Shown here piece by piece: positions 16,406-25,566 of a stretch of 64,000 nt of DNA. Position 1 is the stretch's first letter; each line of letters starts with the position of its first letter. This stretch comes from JAJPKK01 sp963787675. Lineage in GTDB: Bacteria > Pseudomonadota > Alphaproteobacteria > Rhizobiales > Xanthobacteraceae. The DNA is taken from the NCBI GenBank assembly GCA_963787675.1, contig CAWBDV010000007.1, forward strand, positions 806,001 through 870,000, read 5' to 3'. Under the pieces are notes generated by a model that searched no databases, was not told where the DNA came from, and saw only the letters and a program-made list of their open reading frames with translations. The position numbers and the translations under genes are program-made.

Positions 16406-17263
16406 CTAATTCCGCGTCGTTCCTTCGATCTTGGGCAGGCTGTTTGGATCGACGCCGTGGTCGCCGACGGCGGTCGCGCGATTTGCAAGTTCCACGGTGA
16501 GCCGCTCGGCGGCCTCGGGCGTCATCAGGCCAAGGATATCGGACATGCGGCGCGGATTGATCTGGGACGCCACCTCGATCAGGATTCGCATCTCCAGGCG
16601 ATCGAAAATGCGGGCGGCGTCTTTCGCCTTCATGTTCTCATACATGGTGACGATATTCTTCAGGCGCTGGACCTCGGCCTCTTCCTTCTTCTGCACCGCC
16701 TCGCCGGCGCTCGCCTCGAGATTGCGCAACGCGCTGGCGTTGGCCTCGAGCTTCTTCTCCGCCGCCTTGAGCAGGCTCTCGCGCAGCTCGATTTCGCGCC
16801 CGCGCTGGTCGAGTTCCTGGCGGCGCTCCTGCAGCCGCTCGAGGATGGCGCGCTCGGAGGGCGATGCCGCCGGCTTGTCATTGAGCTGCACGAGCTTGCC
16901 GTCGACCTTTTTCTCGGGCTTGGCGGCGGCCTCGGGCTTAGGCGTAGGATTTGATCCGGTGCGCGCGATGTTGCGCTCAGCCTGGATCTCGGCCGGCAGC
17001 GAGCCGGTCACCTCCGGCAGGCCCACCATCCATTTCGCCCAGGTGCTTTCGCCTGGCGCGGCCGTCACCTCGTTGTTGGCGACGCTTGCGGTGCCGGACT
17101 TGGGGTCGCGCTCGACGTGGATCGGCCGATCGAGCTTCGACATGTCGAGATCGGCCAGAATATAGCCGCCGTCGAGCATGAGGCCGAGAAGCTTGAGCCC
17201 GGCAAGGCTCGCAGTCGCGATCAGCACGACGGGGATCAGCCGGAACTCGCGGATGAACCTCAT
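16406..17263 (-). CDS. motE: MotE-like flagellar motor chaperone
   Basis: A 285-residue protein with one N-terminal membrane segment (about residues 9-28), then a Pro/Lys-rich linker and a long coiled coil (about 140-205, rich in Glu, Arg and Lys). It ends in an MgtE-N-like domain ('MYENMKAKDAARIFDRLEM', 'ILGLMTPEAAERLTVELA'). In rhizobia MotE chaperones MotC for motor assembly. It is last in the minus-strand set fliL, fliM, DUF6468, motE, which supports a motor role. Confidence 0.8.
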   Translation of the reverse strand: MRFIREFRLIPVVLIATASLAGLKLLGLMLDGGYILADLDMSKLDRPIHVERDPKSGTASVANNEVTAAPGESTWAKWMVGLPEVTGSLPAEIQAERNIARTGSNPTPKPEAAAKPEKKVDGKLVQLNDKPAASPSERAILERLQERRQELDQRGREIELRESLLKAAEKKLEANASALRNLEASAGEAVQKKEEAEVQRLKNIVTMYENMKAKDAARIFDRLEMRILIEVASQINPRRMSDILGLMTPEAAERLTVELANRATAVGDHGVDPNSLPKIEGTTRN

Positions 17264-17284
17264 CGTTGCGCTCTTGGCTGGCCG

Positions 17285-17716
17285 CTACGCTGCAATCTCG
17301 CCTGCCCGCGAACGCGCCCGCTCGAGGAACGCCTCGGCCGCAGCGAGTGTGGACTGCGAGTTGATGGCGGGCGACGGCGCCTGGTTCGGGCGGGCCGCGG
17401 CGGCAATCTGCGTGATCCGCCGCAGCAACGTGTCGCCCGCCGCAAGCTGTGCATCGAGGTCGGCGCAGTAGCGTTCGGCGGCGTTCAGGCGCTCGCCGAG
17501 GTTCTGGTCGCATTCGCGGACCGTGACCTTCAATCCGGCGATGGCGCGCTCGGCGATTTCGGTCGCGGTGATCAGTTCGCCGATGGTGGCGCGCAACGCT
17601 CCTTCGTCGGCGCGCAGGCGCTGCAGGCGATTGTTCAGGATCACGCAATAGCCGATGGTGACCACCAGCAGGACCGCGACCGTGCTTTCGATCAAAATTC
17701 CAAGAAAATGGTTCAC
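17285..17716 (-). CDS. DUF6468 flagellar-locus membrane protein
   Basis: A 143-residue protein with one N-terminal membrane helix ('TVAVLLVVTIGYCVILNN') and a coiled-coil body ('RLQRLRADEGALRATIGEL'). This family sits between fliM and motE in many alphaproteobacterial flagellar clusters; its exact job is unknown. The GTG start overlaps the fliM stop by four bases (GTGA), so it is translated with FliM. Confidence 0.75.
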   Translation of the reverse strand: MNHFLGILIESTVAVLLVVTIGYCVILNNRLQRLRADEGALRATIGELITATEIAERAIAGLKVTVRECDQNLGERLNAAERYCADLDAQLAAGDTLLRRITQIAAAARPNQAPSPAINSQSTLAAAEAFLERARSRAGEIAA

Positions 17717-18912
17717 GACGACGGCTCCATCATTGCCGAGCGCTCGCCCGCGTTTTCGAACATGGCGAATGTGGTCTTGGGTTTACGCAGTGGCTTCATC
17801 ACCCGCACGGCGACACGATCGCCGACGCGCCCCATGCGGCCTTCGGTCATCGCGACGTCGCCGCAGCGCACCGTCACGGCGGCTTCGGGACCGAGATCGA
17901 GATCGAGGGTGTCGCCGACCTCGAGGGCCATCATGCGCTTGAGCGGCAGCTTCGCCTCGTAAAGGACGACGTCCACCGCGATCTCGGCCTGGCCGATTTC
18001 GGTGGCGAGGTGACCCTCCCAGATCGGATCGCGGCCGAACTTCTCGCCCATGAACATCTGCAACAGCACGTCGCGGATGGGCTCGATGGTGGCGTAGGGC
18101 AGAAGCAGCTCGACGGCGCCGCCGCGGTCTTCCATGTCGACGCGCAGCCGCACCAGGATCGCCGCATTAGCGGGGCGCGAAATGACGGCGAAACGCGGAT
18201 TGGTCTCGAGCCGGTCGACGGTAAAGCGCACCGGCGATACCGGACCGAAGGCCTGCTCGGCGTCGGAGAGGATGACCTCGACCAGGCGGCGGACCATGCT
18301 GGTTTCGATCGACGTGTAAGGCCTGCCCTCGATGCGCACGCTCGACGGCGCGCGACGGCCGCCGAGCAGCACGTCGATGATCGAATAGATCAGGTTCGAA
18401 TCGACGGCGATCAGGCCGAAGTTTTCCCACTCCTCCGCGCGGAACACCGCGAGGATCGCCGGCAGCGGGATCGAATTGAGATAGTCGCCGAACCGGACCG
18501 AGGTGATGCGGTCGAGCGAAACTTCGACATTGTCCGAGGTGAATTGGCGTAGCGACGACGTCGTGAGGCGCACCAGCCGATCGAAAATGATTTCGAGCAT
18601 CGGCAGGCGTTCGTAGGACACGACGCCCGATTCGATGATCGCCCGGATGCCGGAATTTTCCGTGAGCCTGATGTCGTCGACATTGAAGCCGAGGAGGGTG
18701 TCGATCTCGTCCTGCTGCAGGACGCGTTCGGAGCCGCCCTTGCCGAGTTGGGCGACGGCGCCGCCGTCATCGATCATCGCGGCCCATTGGGCCGCCATTT
18801 CCTCGCTGTTGTCGCCGCCGCCGTCGGAACCCGGGCCGCCCTCGAGAGCCATGCTCCATTCGGCGGCAAGTGCGTCCTGGTCGACTGCGTCGTCCTTGTT
18901 ATCCGGGGCCAT
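17713..18912 (-). CDS. fliM: flagellar motor switch protein FliM
   Basis: A 399-residue FliM. An N-terminal acidic region is followed by 'VLQQDEIDTLLGFNVDD', the CheY-binding EIDxLL-type motif, here near residue 67 and thus further in than in enteric FliM. The CheC-like middle domain and the C-terminal SpoA domain ('GDTLDLDLGPEAAVTVRCGD') are complete. It forms the cytoplasmic switch ring with FliG and FliN. The gene lies 12 bases after fliL and overlaps the DUF6468 gene by four bases. Confidence 0.93.
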   Translation of the reverse strand: MAPDNKDDAVDQDALAAEWSMALEGGPGSDGGGDNSEEMAAQWAAMIDDGGAVAQLGKGGSERVLQQDEIDTLLGFNVDDIRLTENSGIRAIIESGVVSYERLPMLEIIFDRLVRLTTSSLRQFTSDNVEVSLDRITSVRFGDYLNSIPLPAILAVFRAEEWENFGLIAVDSNLIYSIIDVLLGGRRAPSSVRIEGRPYTSIETSMVRRLVEVILSDAEQAFGPVSPVRFTVDRLETNPRFAVISRPANAAILVRLRVDMEDRGGAVELLLPYATIEPIRDVLLQMFMGEKFGRDPIWEGHLATEIGQAEIAVDVVLYEAKLPLKRMMALEVGDTLDLDLGPEAAVTVRCGDVAMTEGRMGRVGDRVAVRVMKPLRKPKTTFAMFENAGERSAMMEPSS

Positions 18913-18924
18913 GGCCGGGGCGTC

Positions 18925-19434
18925 CTATTGAACCACGATCTCCTTGAACAGAACGGCGCTCACCTTATTCGGTGTGATCGCGGCGTTGACGCGACGCGTC
19001 AGTTCTTCCTTCAGCCGGTAGAGGCCGGAGGAGCCGTCGAGATCGCTCGGCCGCAGCTCGCGCAGATAAGTCTGGAAGGCATCGAGCACGCGCGGCATCA
19101 CCGGCTGGATCTGCTGCATCAATGATTGATCGGGTAGTTCGAGCACGACCTTGACCTTGAGATATTGGGTGCGGTCAGTGCCGGTGCTGGAGAGGTTCAC
19201 CAGCACTTCCGGCAGATCGACGAACACAGCGGGTTTTGCCGGGGCTGGCGCGTCATGATGGTCGTGGCCGCCGGACATGAATTTGTAGGCGCCAAAGCCA
19301 CCCCCGCCGAGCACGAGGACGCCAACCGCGATCATCGCGATTTTACGGATCGGCAGGCCCGAAGCGGCGGGCTTCTTGCCGTCTTCGGCAGCTTTCTCGT
19401 CGACGGCCGCAGCCGCTTTGGGCTTCGATGCCAT
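18925..19434 (-). CDS. fliL: flagellar basal body-associated protein FliL
   Basis: A 169-residue inner-membrane protein. An Ala/Lys-rich cytoplasmic start precedes one membrane helix ('IAMIAVGVLVLGGGGFGAY', about residues 32-50). A His/Asp-rich linker ('GGHDHHDAP') and a periplasmic stomatin-like domain ('YLKVKVVLELPDQ', 'YLRELRPSDLDGSSGLYRL') follow. FliL rings the stator and aids torque. It is the first gene of the minus-strand motor operon, facing away from flgF. Confidence 0.9.
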   Translation of the reverse strand: MASKPKAAAAVDEKAAEDGKKPAASGLPIRKIAMIAVGVLVLGGGGFGAYKFMSGGHDHHDAPAPAKPAVFVDLPEVLVNLSSTGTDRTQYLKVKVVLELPDQSLMQQIQPVMPRVLDAFQTYLRELRPSDLDGSSGLYRLKEELTRRVNAAITPNKVSAVLFKEIVVQ

Positions 19435-19748
19435 GGGAGGTCGAGCGTCCTATGAAACTTCAGCCGCGTCCGCGCCGGGCGGCATGGCAAAAATTAGGGT
19501 CGGAATGGTTAATGGAACCTTTCCCGAGGGGCGATTGCTCGGAAAATTTTGCCGGGTCGAGGGGGTCGAAGGGCGCAAGTTGCCGGCCGCAGGCGCCGGG
19601 CGTTTTTGCTCAACTCATTGAAATTGCGAACTAAGTCTCATTGGCATGGGCTCTGCTACGCAATCCGGTGCCAGCGGTTGGGGAACCGCTGCACTGACGG
19701 CGACATCGCATGGGAGTGCGACTGCCGCCGGGATGGGGAGAACCACCG
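19435..19748. promoter_or_regulatory. divergent intergenic region between fliL and flgF
   Basis: These 314 bases separate two divergent flagellar operons and so should contain both promoters. I could not identify a clear sigma-28 or sigma-54 element by eye. No gene is seen. Confidence 0.45.
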
Positions 19749-20516
19749 ATGCAGAACGACCAGCTGATCGGGCTGTCGCGCCAAATGGTGATGGAGCGGC
19801 AGTTCGACGTCATCGCCAACAATCTCGCGAACATCAACACCACGGGCTTCAAGTCTTCGCGATCGCTGTTCCAGGAGTTTCTGACCGGGGATGCCCGCGA
19901 CAACACCTTTCGCAGCGGTGACTCGAAGGTCCATTTCGTTGCCGACGGCGGCGCCTTCTACAATTTCGGCCAGGGTCCTATTCAGAGGACCGGCAATCCC
20001 CTCGATATTGCGATCGACGGCGGCTCGTTTCTTGCGGTGACGACGCCGAACGGCGAGCGCTACACCCGCAACGGCGCGCTCGAGATCAACGCCAACGGCC
20101 AACTCGTCACCAATACTGGCATACCGGTCGCTAGCGACGGCGGCGGACCGATCACCTTCCAGCCGACCGACCGCAGCATCTCGATCAGTGCCGATGGCCG
20201 TATCACGGTGCTCGATGGCCCAACCAACGTCGAGGCCCTGCGCGGGAAGCTCAAGATCGTGAGCTTCGCGCAGCCGAACCAGTTGCGCAGCGAGGGCGGC
20301 AACACGTTTTCGGCGCCTAATGGCGTCACCGGCCAGCCGCCGACGCGAATCAACATCATGCAGGGCGCGATCGAAGGCTCCAACGTCAACGGCGTCCTGG
20401 AGATGACCCGCATGGTCGAGGTCAACCGAACCTACGCAATGATCGCTGCGACGATGAAGACGCAGGACGACATGCACCGCAACACCATCGACAAACTCGC
20501 CGCAGTCCCGAACTGA
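19749..20516 (+). CDS. flgF: flagellar proximal rod protein FlgF
   Basis: A 255-residue rod protein. The N-terminal rod motif is 'VMERQFDVIANNLANINTTG', the central hook-like domain has 'GNPLDIAIDGGSFLAV', and the C-terminal rod helix ends 'VEVNRTYAMIAATMKTQDD'. ATG 19749 is chosen, with GGGAG 8-12 bases upstream and the typical MQN start; a longer frame upstream lacks conservation. It opens the plus-strand operon flgF-flgG-flgA-flgH. Confidence 0.92.
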   Translation: MQNDQLIGLSRQMVMERQFDVIANNLANINTTGFKSSRSLFQEFLTGDARDNTFRSGDSKVHFVADGGAFYNFGQGPIQRTGNPLDIAIDGGSFLAVTTPNGERYTRNGALEINANGQLVTNTGIPVASDGGGPITFQPTDRSISISADGRITVLDGPTNVEALRGKLKIVSFAQPNQLRSEGGNTFSAPNGVTGQPPTRINIMQGAIEGSNVNGVLEMTRMVEVNRTYAMIAATMKTQDDMHRNTIDKLAAVPN

Positions 20517-20538
20517 GCGGAATTAAGGAGCGCCGACC

Positions 20539-21327
20539 ATGCACGCCTTGCAAACCGCCGCCACCGGAATGGCGGCCCAGGACCTTCACGTCCAGGTGAT
20601 CTCGAACAATATCGCCAACATGTCGACCACGGGCTACAAGCGCCAGCGCGCCGAATTCGCCGATCTCCTCTACGAACATGTGCGCCGCATCGGCACCCAG
20701 TCGTCGGAGCAGGGCAACATCCTGCCGGTCGGCATCGACCTCGGCTCCGGCGTGAAGACGGTCGGCACGCCGCGCATCACCACCCAGGGCACTCTGAGCC
20801 AGACCGGCAACTCCTTCGACATGGCGATCACCGGCGAGGGGTTCTTCAAGATCCAGTTGCCCGACGGCACGTACGCCTACACCCGCGACGGCTCGTTCAT
20901 GATGGACGGCACTGGCCGCCTCGTCACCGCGCAAGGCTATCTCGTTCAGCCAGGCATCACCGTGCCGCAGAATGCCACGGGCTTCACGGTCAACACCCAG
21001 GGCCAGATCTCGGTGACGCCGGTCGGCACCACGACCCCAACCGTCCTTGGCCAGCTCACCATGACGCGCTTCATCAACCAGGCCGGCCTGCTGCCGATCG
21101 GCGACAATCTGCTCCAGGAGACGCCGGCTTCGGGTGCGCCGCAGGACGGACTGCCGGGCATCAACGGTGCGGGCACCATCCAGCAGGCGATGCTCGAATC
21201 CTCGAACGTCGACGCCGTCACCGAGATCACGGATCTCATCGCTGCGCAGCGCGCCTATGAGATGAACTCCAAAGTCATCACGGCGTCGAACGAGATGCTG
21301 TCGTCGGTGATCGCGCTGCAGCAATAG
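20539..21327 (+). CDS. flgG: flagellar distal rod protein FlgG
   Basis: A 262-residue protein of normal length. It has the start 'MHALQTAATGMAAQDL', the rod signature 'VISNNIANMSTTGYKRQ', the core 'GNSFDMAITGEGFFKIQL', and the C-terminal 'ITDLIAAQRAYEMNSKVI'. FlgG forms the distal rod across the periplasm. GGAG lies about 12 bases upstream of the ATG. It lies 22 bases behind flgF and 10 ahead of flgA. Confidence 0.95.
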   Translation: MHALQTAATGMAAQDLHVQVISNNIANMSTTGYKRQRAEFADLLYEHVRRIGTQSSEQGNILPVGIDLGSGVKTVGTPRITTQGTLSQTGNSFDMAITGEGFFKIQLPDGTYAYTRDGSFMMDGTGRLVTAQGYLVQPGITVPQNATGFTVNTQGQISVTPVGTTTPTVLGQLTMTRFINQAGLLPIGDNLLQETPASGAPQDGLPGINGAGTIQQAMLESSNVDAVTEITDLIAAQRAYEMNSKVITASNEMLSSVIALQQ

Positions 21328-21337
21328 GGGACGAACC

Positions 21338-22393
21338 ATGTTGAGGGGGCTCCTTGCCGCAATCGCCGTCGCCGCCACAGTGGCGATGCCGGCAGCGGCG
21401 CAGGTCACCGGCAAAGTGACGCCGGCCGACATGCCGATCGCAGTGCCGGAAAATGCGGCGCTGCTTGCGCCGACGCTCAAGCACAGCGTCGTTGTGACGG
21501 GCGATGTCGTGCGGATCGGCGATCTCATCGACAACGCCGGCGTATTCGCCGCGATCCCGCTGTTCCGCTCGCCCGACGTCGGCACCACGGGCTCTGTGCC
21601 GGCACGCAAGGTGATCGAGGCGGCGCACGCTCACAATCTCTACGGTGTCGACACCGGCGATGTCGTGCAGATCGAGGTCACCCGCACCGGCCGCGTCATC
21701 GCCAAGCGCGAGATCGAGGCGCGCATCATGCGCCTGTTCGCCGGCACCAACGGGCTCAGTACGTCAGGCAATCTCGTCCTCGGCTTCGACCGCGAGGTCG
21801 CGAGCTTCTACGCCGACCTCGGACCCGACGCCGATCTCCGGGCGATGCGCGCCGCGTACGAGCCGCGCTCCGGCCGTTTCGACGTGGTGTTCGAGGTTCC
21901 GCTTGGGACCTCGCGCCGCACGCTGATGCGCTACACCGGCTCGCTGGTCGAGGCGGTGGATGCGGTGGTCCCGGTTCGCAGCATTGCGCGCGGCGAGGTC
22001 GTCCGCTCGGCCGATGTCGTCGTCGAGCGGCGTTCGAAGGCGGACACGTCCGGCGAGGTCGTGGCCTCGCTGGTCGAGGCGGTCGGCCGCGCGGCGCGAC
22101 AAGGGCTGCACCAGGGTCAGCCGATCAGGCGTGCCGACCTGATGAAGCCGGAATTCGTCAAACGCGACGAGAGCGTCACCCTCGTCTACGAGGTGCCGGG
22201 CATTCTGCTGACAACGCGCGGCAAGGCCCTCGAGGCGGGCGGCGAAGGCGATGTCGTCAGCGTCCTCAACGTGCAGACCAAGCGCACCGTTCAGGGCGTC
22301 GTCACCGCTCCCGGCCGCGTCGATATCGCCCGGGCGATGAGCGCGGCAGTGAGCGCCGCGATCCCACAAGCTGAATCTACGGGCACCCAGTAG
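21338..22393 (+). CDS. flgA: flagellar P-ring assembly chaperone FlgA
   Basis: A 351-residue secreted chaperone for FlgI. The signal peptide (to about residue 22, ending 'PAAAQ') is followed by N-terminal domains. The C-terminal SAF/FlgA domain shows 'VVPVRSIARGEVVRSADVV' and 'QGLHQGQPIRRADLMKP'. It is somewhat longer than enteric FlgA, as in other alphaproteobacteria. flgI itself is not in this operon. Confidence 0.88.
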   Translation: MLRGLLAAIAVAATVAMPAAAQVTGKVTPADMPIAVPENAALLAPTLKHSVVVTGDVVRIGDLIDNAGVFAAIPLFRSPDVGTTGSVPARKVIEAAHAHNLYGVDTGDVVQIEVTRTGRVIAKREIEARIMRLFAGTNGLSTSGNLVLGFDREVASFYADLGPDADLRAMRAAYEPRSGRFDVVFEVPLGTSRRTLMRYTGSLVEAVDAVVPVRSIARGEVVRSADVVVERRSKADTSGEVVASLVEAVGRAARQGLHQGQPIRRADLMKPEFVKRDESVTLVYEVPGILLTTRGKALEAGGEGDVVSVLNVQTKRTVQGVVTAPGRVDIARAMSAAVSAAIPQAESTGTQ

Positions 22394-22402
22394 CGAGGAG
22401 TC

Positions 22403-23141
22403 ATGTTCAAATTTTCCGTAAGGCTTATCCCCGCCGTCGCCGGACTTGCGACGTTGTGCAGTGGATGTTCGTCGTTTGATCGCCTCATCAACATCGGCGA
22501 GCAGCCGAAGCTTTCCTCGATCGACAATCCGACGGCAAAGCCGGGCTACAAGCCGGTGCAGATGCCGATGCCGACGCCGCAACCGGCGACCTACAATCCG
22601 AATTCGCTGTGGCGCAACGGTTCGCGCGCGTTCTTTAAGGATCAGCGCGCCCACCAGGTGGGCGACATCCTGACCGTCGCGGTCAATATCAACGATAACG
22701 CCCAGTTCCAGAACGAGACCCAACGCAGCCGCAACAATGCAATCGACTCGACCGTGAACCAGTTCTTCGGCAAGAGCACCTTTGGCAACGTGACGATCCC
22801 CGGAAATCTGCTCAACGCCGACGGCACCGCGCAATCGGACGGCAAGGGCACGATCAACCGCAACGAAGCGTTGGTGACCAATGTCGCCGCGGTGGTGACG
22901 CAGATCCTGCCCAACGGCAACATGGTGGTCGAGGGCAAGCAGGAAATCCGCGTCAACTTCGAAATGCGCGAGCTCATCGTCGCCGGCATCGTGCGGCCGG
23001 AAGACATCCAGAGCGACAACACCATCGATTTCGACCAAGATCGCCGAAGCCCGCATCGCCTATGGCGGCAAGGGCCAGATCACCGACTACCAGCAGGAAC
23101 GCTACGGACAGCAACTGTCCGACATCCTGCTGCCGTTCTAG
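22403..23141 (+). pseudogene. flgH: flagellar L-ring lipoprotein FlgH, apparent single-base frameshift
   Basis: The protein reads as FlgH from its lipoprotein signal (lipobox 'LCSGC') through 'NMVVEGKQEIRVNFEMREL' to 'IQSDNTID'. There the frame is lost at a TTT run (23029-23031). Dropping one T gives 'STKIAEARIAYGGKGQITDY' and a normal ending 'LSDILLPF' with TAG at 23139-23141, 245 residues in total. FlgH forms the outer-membrane ring around the rod. Either this strain lacks a normal L-ring or the extra T is a sequencing error. The rest of the gene shows no decay, which favours error. Confidence 0.88.
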
Positions 23142-23188
23142 CGAGCTCCCCGCCGTTTCGAGCCGCGTGAGCGGAACGGCGACGACGG

Positions 23189-23223
23189 CGCGGCTCCCGG
23201 CATCTCCTCAGCCGGAGCCGCGC
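23189..23223 (+). terminator. hairpin downstream of flgH
   Basis: GCGCGGCTCC (23189-23198) pairs perfectly with GGAGCCGCGC (23214-23223). The T content that follows is weak (CTTCTTT within a dozen bases), so it is a possible terminator of the flgF-flgH operon rather than a textbook one. Confidence 0.4.
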
Positions 23224-23321
23224 CGCACTTCTTTGCGTCCTCACTATCGCCATGCCGACCGGCACGCGCAGCAGCCAAGAATGACGACGTTGGCTGTGAA
23301 ACGCGTGGAAGGAGCACAGCC

Positions 23322-24305
23322 TTACCGGTCGGCGGCGGCGCCGCGGGGGCGCTTGGCCGACAACTCGTCGATCGCCGCGAGCACGGTGTCGGGGGCGACG
23401 TAGTGCGGCATGTGGCCGACCCCGTCGAGCAGCACCAGCCGCGCGTGCGGGAGCGCCGCCGCCATTGCGCGGGAATGAATGCGCGGCGACACCACGTCGT
23501 CCGCCGCGCCGGTGATGATGACGGTTTCCGTCGCGATCTCCGGGTAGCGGGGCGATGCGGCCGTGACGAAGTCTTTGAGCACGGCCACGTCCTGCGCGTT
23601 GGATTGAAACGCGCCGGGCCGCAGCAGCAGCCGGATAGCGGCGCGATCAAGATAGTTTGCCGGCGCGTCCTGGGGCGCGAACACCGAACGGGCGCCGTTC
23701 TCGATCACCAACTCGGCAATCGGCAGTGCCACCGTGCGGGCAAACAGCGCCCCGAGGATCGGCGTCGAGAGCATGGCGTTGTACCAGGCGAGACCGCCCT
23801 CCCATCGGTGGGTCACCGGTGCGATCAGGACAAGGCCGCCGAGCCGTGCGGGATAGTCGAGGGCAAAGGCGGTCGCGATGGCGCCGCCGAGGGAATGACC
23901 GACCAGCACAAACCGGTCGACGCCGATGCGATCGAGCGCCTGGGCGATGAGCGCCGCCTGCCGCGGCGGCGATGCGTCGGCGGCCCCATCCGGTCGCTCG
24001 CTCCAGCCGAGGCCGGGCCGATCGATCAGGATCACGCGGCTGTGCGCGGCGAGGCGATCGCCGAGGCTGACCCGCAGATCCTCGAGGTTGCTGCTCGCGC
24101 CGTGGATCAGCACCACCGGCCACGCCGTATCGTCGCGTGGCCCGATGTCGAGGACGTGCAGACGCCCGCCGTCGACCTCAATGAATTGCCCGGAGGGCGG
24201 ATGTCGCGCCGCAATGCGCGCAGTGGCGATTGCCGTGACGATCGCGCCGGCGACGAGGATCGCGATGACAACGCCAACAATGGTGATCATGGCCCGTTGC
24301 AGCAT
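23322..24305 (-). CDS. alpha/beta hydrolase, membrane-anchored
   Basis: A protein of about 327 residues. An N-terminal hydrophobic segment ('ITIVGVVIAILVAGAIVTAI') suggests a membrane anchor with the hydrolase in the periplasm. The fold is clear: oxyanion 'VLIHGASSN', nucleophile elbow 'GHSLGG', a late Asp ('ITGAADDVVSP') and the catalytic His in 'GVGHMPHY'. Substrate is unknown. ATG 24305 is taken as start; a GTG at 24359 gives a longer form. It stands alone, convergent with flgH. Confidence 0.8.
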   Translation of the reverse strand: MLQRAMITIVGVVIAILVAGAIVTAIATARIAARHPPSGQFIEVDGGRLHVLDIGPRDDTAWPVVLIHGASSNLEDLRVSLGDRLAAHSRVILIDRPGLGWSERPDGAADASPPRQAALIAQALDRIGVDRFVLVGHSLGGAIATAFALDYPARLGGLVLIAPVTHRWEGGLAWYNAMLSTPILGALFARTVALPIAELVIENGARSVFAPQDAPANYLDRAAIRLLLRPGAFQSNAQDVAVLKDFVTAASPRYPEIATETVIITGAADDVVSPRIHSRAMAAALPHARLVLLDGVGHMPHYVAPDTVLAAIDELSAKRPRGAAADR

Positions 24306-24405
24306 GGTCCGATGAGCAAAGCGAAATCCGCCCGCCGGGCGACGTTGCAGCGCGGCCACCCGCCGTCCGCGCTATGCACTACACTGAGAGGAGTTGCCGG
24401 CGCGG

Positions 24406-25041
24406 CTAGAGATCGCGGCCGTCGACCTTGTCGGACAGCGATTTGACCCGCTCGCCGATGCCTTTGAGGCGCGGATAGACCTCAAGCGCCTTGCGATAGG
24501 CATCGAGCGCGAGCTTGTCGTCGCCGATGTCCTGCATGATGAGGCCCAACCCGGAAAGCGCCCCGAAGTGCCGCGGCTCCCGCGACAGTACCTTGCCCAG
24601 ATCGGCAAGCGAGTTGGCGTAATCCTTCTTCATGAAGAAGACGGTCGCACGCCGGTTCCAGGCCTCGGTGAATTCGGGCCTGATCTCGATCACGGCGTCG
24701 AGCACGCGCAGCGCGAGATCGAAGTCGTTCTCGTCCAGCGCCTTCTTGGCGCGGGTCATCAGCATGCCCGTCGTCTCATTGCCCGCCGACGTCCACACCG
24801 CCCAGATGCGATCCTCGATCGCCTTGGCACTGGTGTCGTCGGGCGCGACCCTGAGCGCGCCGAACAGGAAATCGATGTTGTGGGTGCGATCGCCCTGCTG
24901 CACCTTCGGCAACTGATCCGGCGGCCGGACTAGGCCCTCGTGCGGGTCGGCACCTTCGTGGGGGATGGGCGCCGTCTGCGCCAAGGCGGCGCTGGCGACG
25001 AAGATGGCGCATGCGGCCATTATGGCAAGTCGAAGACTCAT
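24406..25041 (-). CDS. secreted TPR-repeat protein
   Basis: A 211-residue protein with a signal peptide ('LRLAIMAACAIFVASAALAQ') and about three tetratricopeptide repeats in the C-terminal half ('ALRVLDAVIEIRPEFTEAW', 'YANSLADLGKVLSREP', 'KLALDAYRKALEVYP'). TPR proteins scaffold other proteins; the partner is unknown. ATG 25041 is chosen over one seven codons earlier because the signal peptide starts there. Confidence 0.8.
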   Translation of the reverse strand: MSLRLAIMAACAIFVASAALAQTAPIPHEGADPHEGLVRPPDQLPKVQQGDRTHNIDFLFGALRVAPDDTSAKAIEDRIWAVWTSAGNETTGMLMTRAKKALDENDFDLALRVLDAVIEIRPEFTEAWNRRATVFFMKKDYANSLADLGKVLSREPRHFGALSGLGLIMQDIGDDKLALDAYRKALEVYPRLKGIGERVKSLSDKVDGRDL

Positions 25042-25132
25042 GCCGATGATGCTAACCGGCACGTTCGCAACTGCGCAAGAGCAACGTGGTCAAAGCAATG
25101 TGAGGCGCCGCGCGCAGCGGCGCCGGCGCGCC

Positions 25133-25258
25133 TCAGCCTTGCCGGGCTTTGAAGCGGCGTTGGGTCTTGTTGATGATGTAGACCCTGCCCTTGCGCCGCA
25201 CGATGCGATTGTCGCGATGGCGGGCGCGCAGTGATTTCAATGAGTTACGAACTTTCAT
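25133..25258 (-). CDS. rpmJ: 50S ribosomal protein L36 (C- form)
   Basis: A 41-residue protein beginning 'MKVRNSLKSLRARHRD' and continuing 'RIVRRKGRVYIINKTQRRF'. This is L36 of the type without the zinc-binding Cys/His set, usual in alphaproteobacteria. Start and stop are both clear. Confidence 0.93.
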   Translation of the reverse strand: MKVRNSLKSLRARHRDNRIVRRKGRVYIINKTQRRFKARQG

Positions 25259-25566
25259 CGGACCGATCCTGTGTGCCGTTGCGGCCGCGGACGGCCCGTT
25301 TGGCACGGAACATAAGGACCACCCGGCGACCCGTCAATGGCGCCTTTACGTGGCAACCACTCGCTGCTCTTTCCCCTCACGCGCGTGGCGGTCCCGCGTG
25401 GCGGGGAGGGTCAGGGAGGGGCACGCTACACGGCACGGACTCGCGGCACGGGCCCCCTCCCCAGCCCTCCCCCGCACGCGGGAGAGGGGAAAAGAAGCGC
25501 CAGGGTGATCGGATTGGCGGGCGGTTCCCGGCAGCCTAGAAGAATTCGCCCGTACAGGAGAATCCG
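25259..25566. repeat. intergenic region with imperfect inverted repeat
   Basis: Between divergent rpmJ and the ThDP gene. It holds a G/C-rich imperfect palindrome around 25370-25495, where a 'gtggcggggagggtcaggga' arm faces a 'ccccagccctcccccgcacg' arm. This is a common Hyphomicrobiales intergenic repeat type. The promoters of both flanking genes must be here. No gene is seen. Confidence 0.5.
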
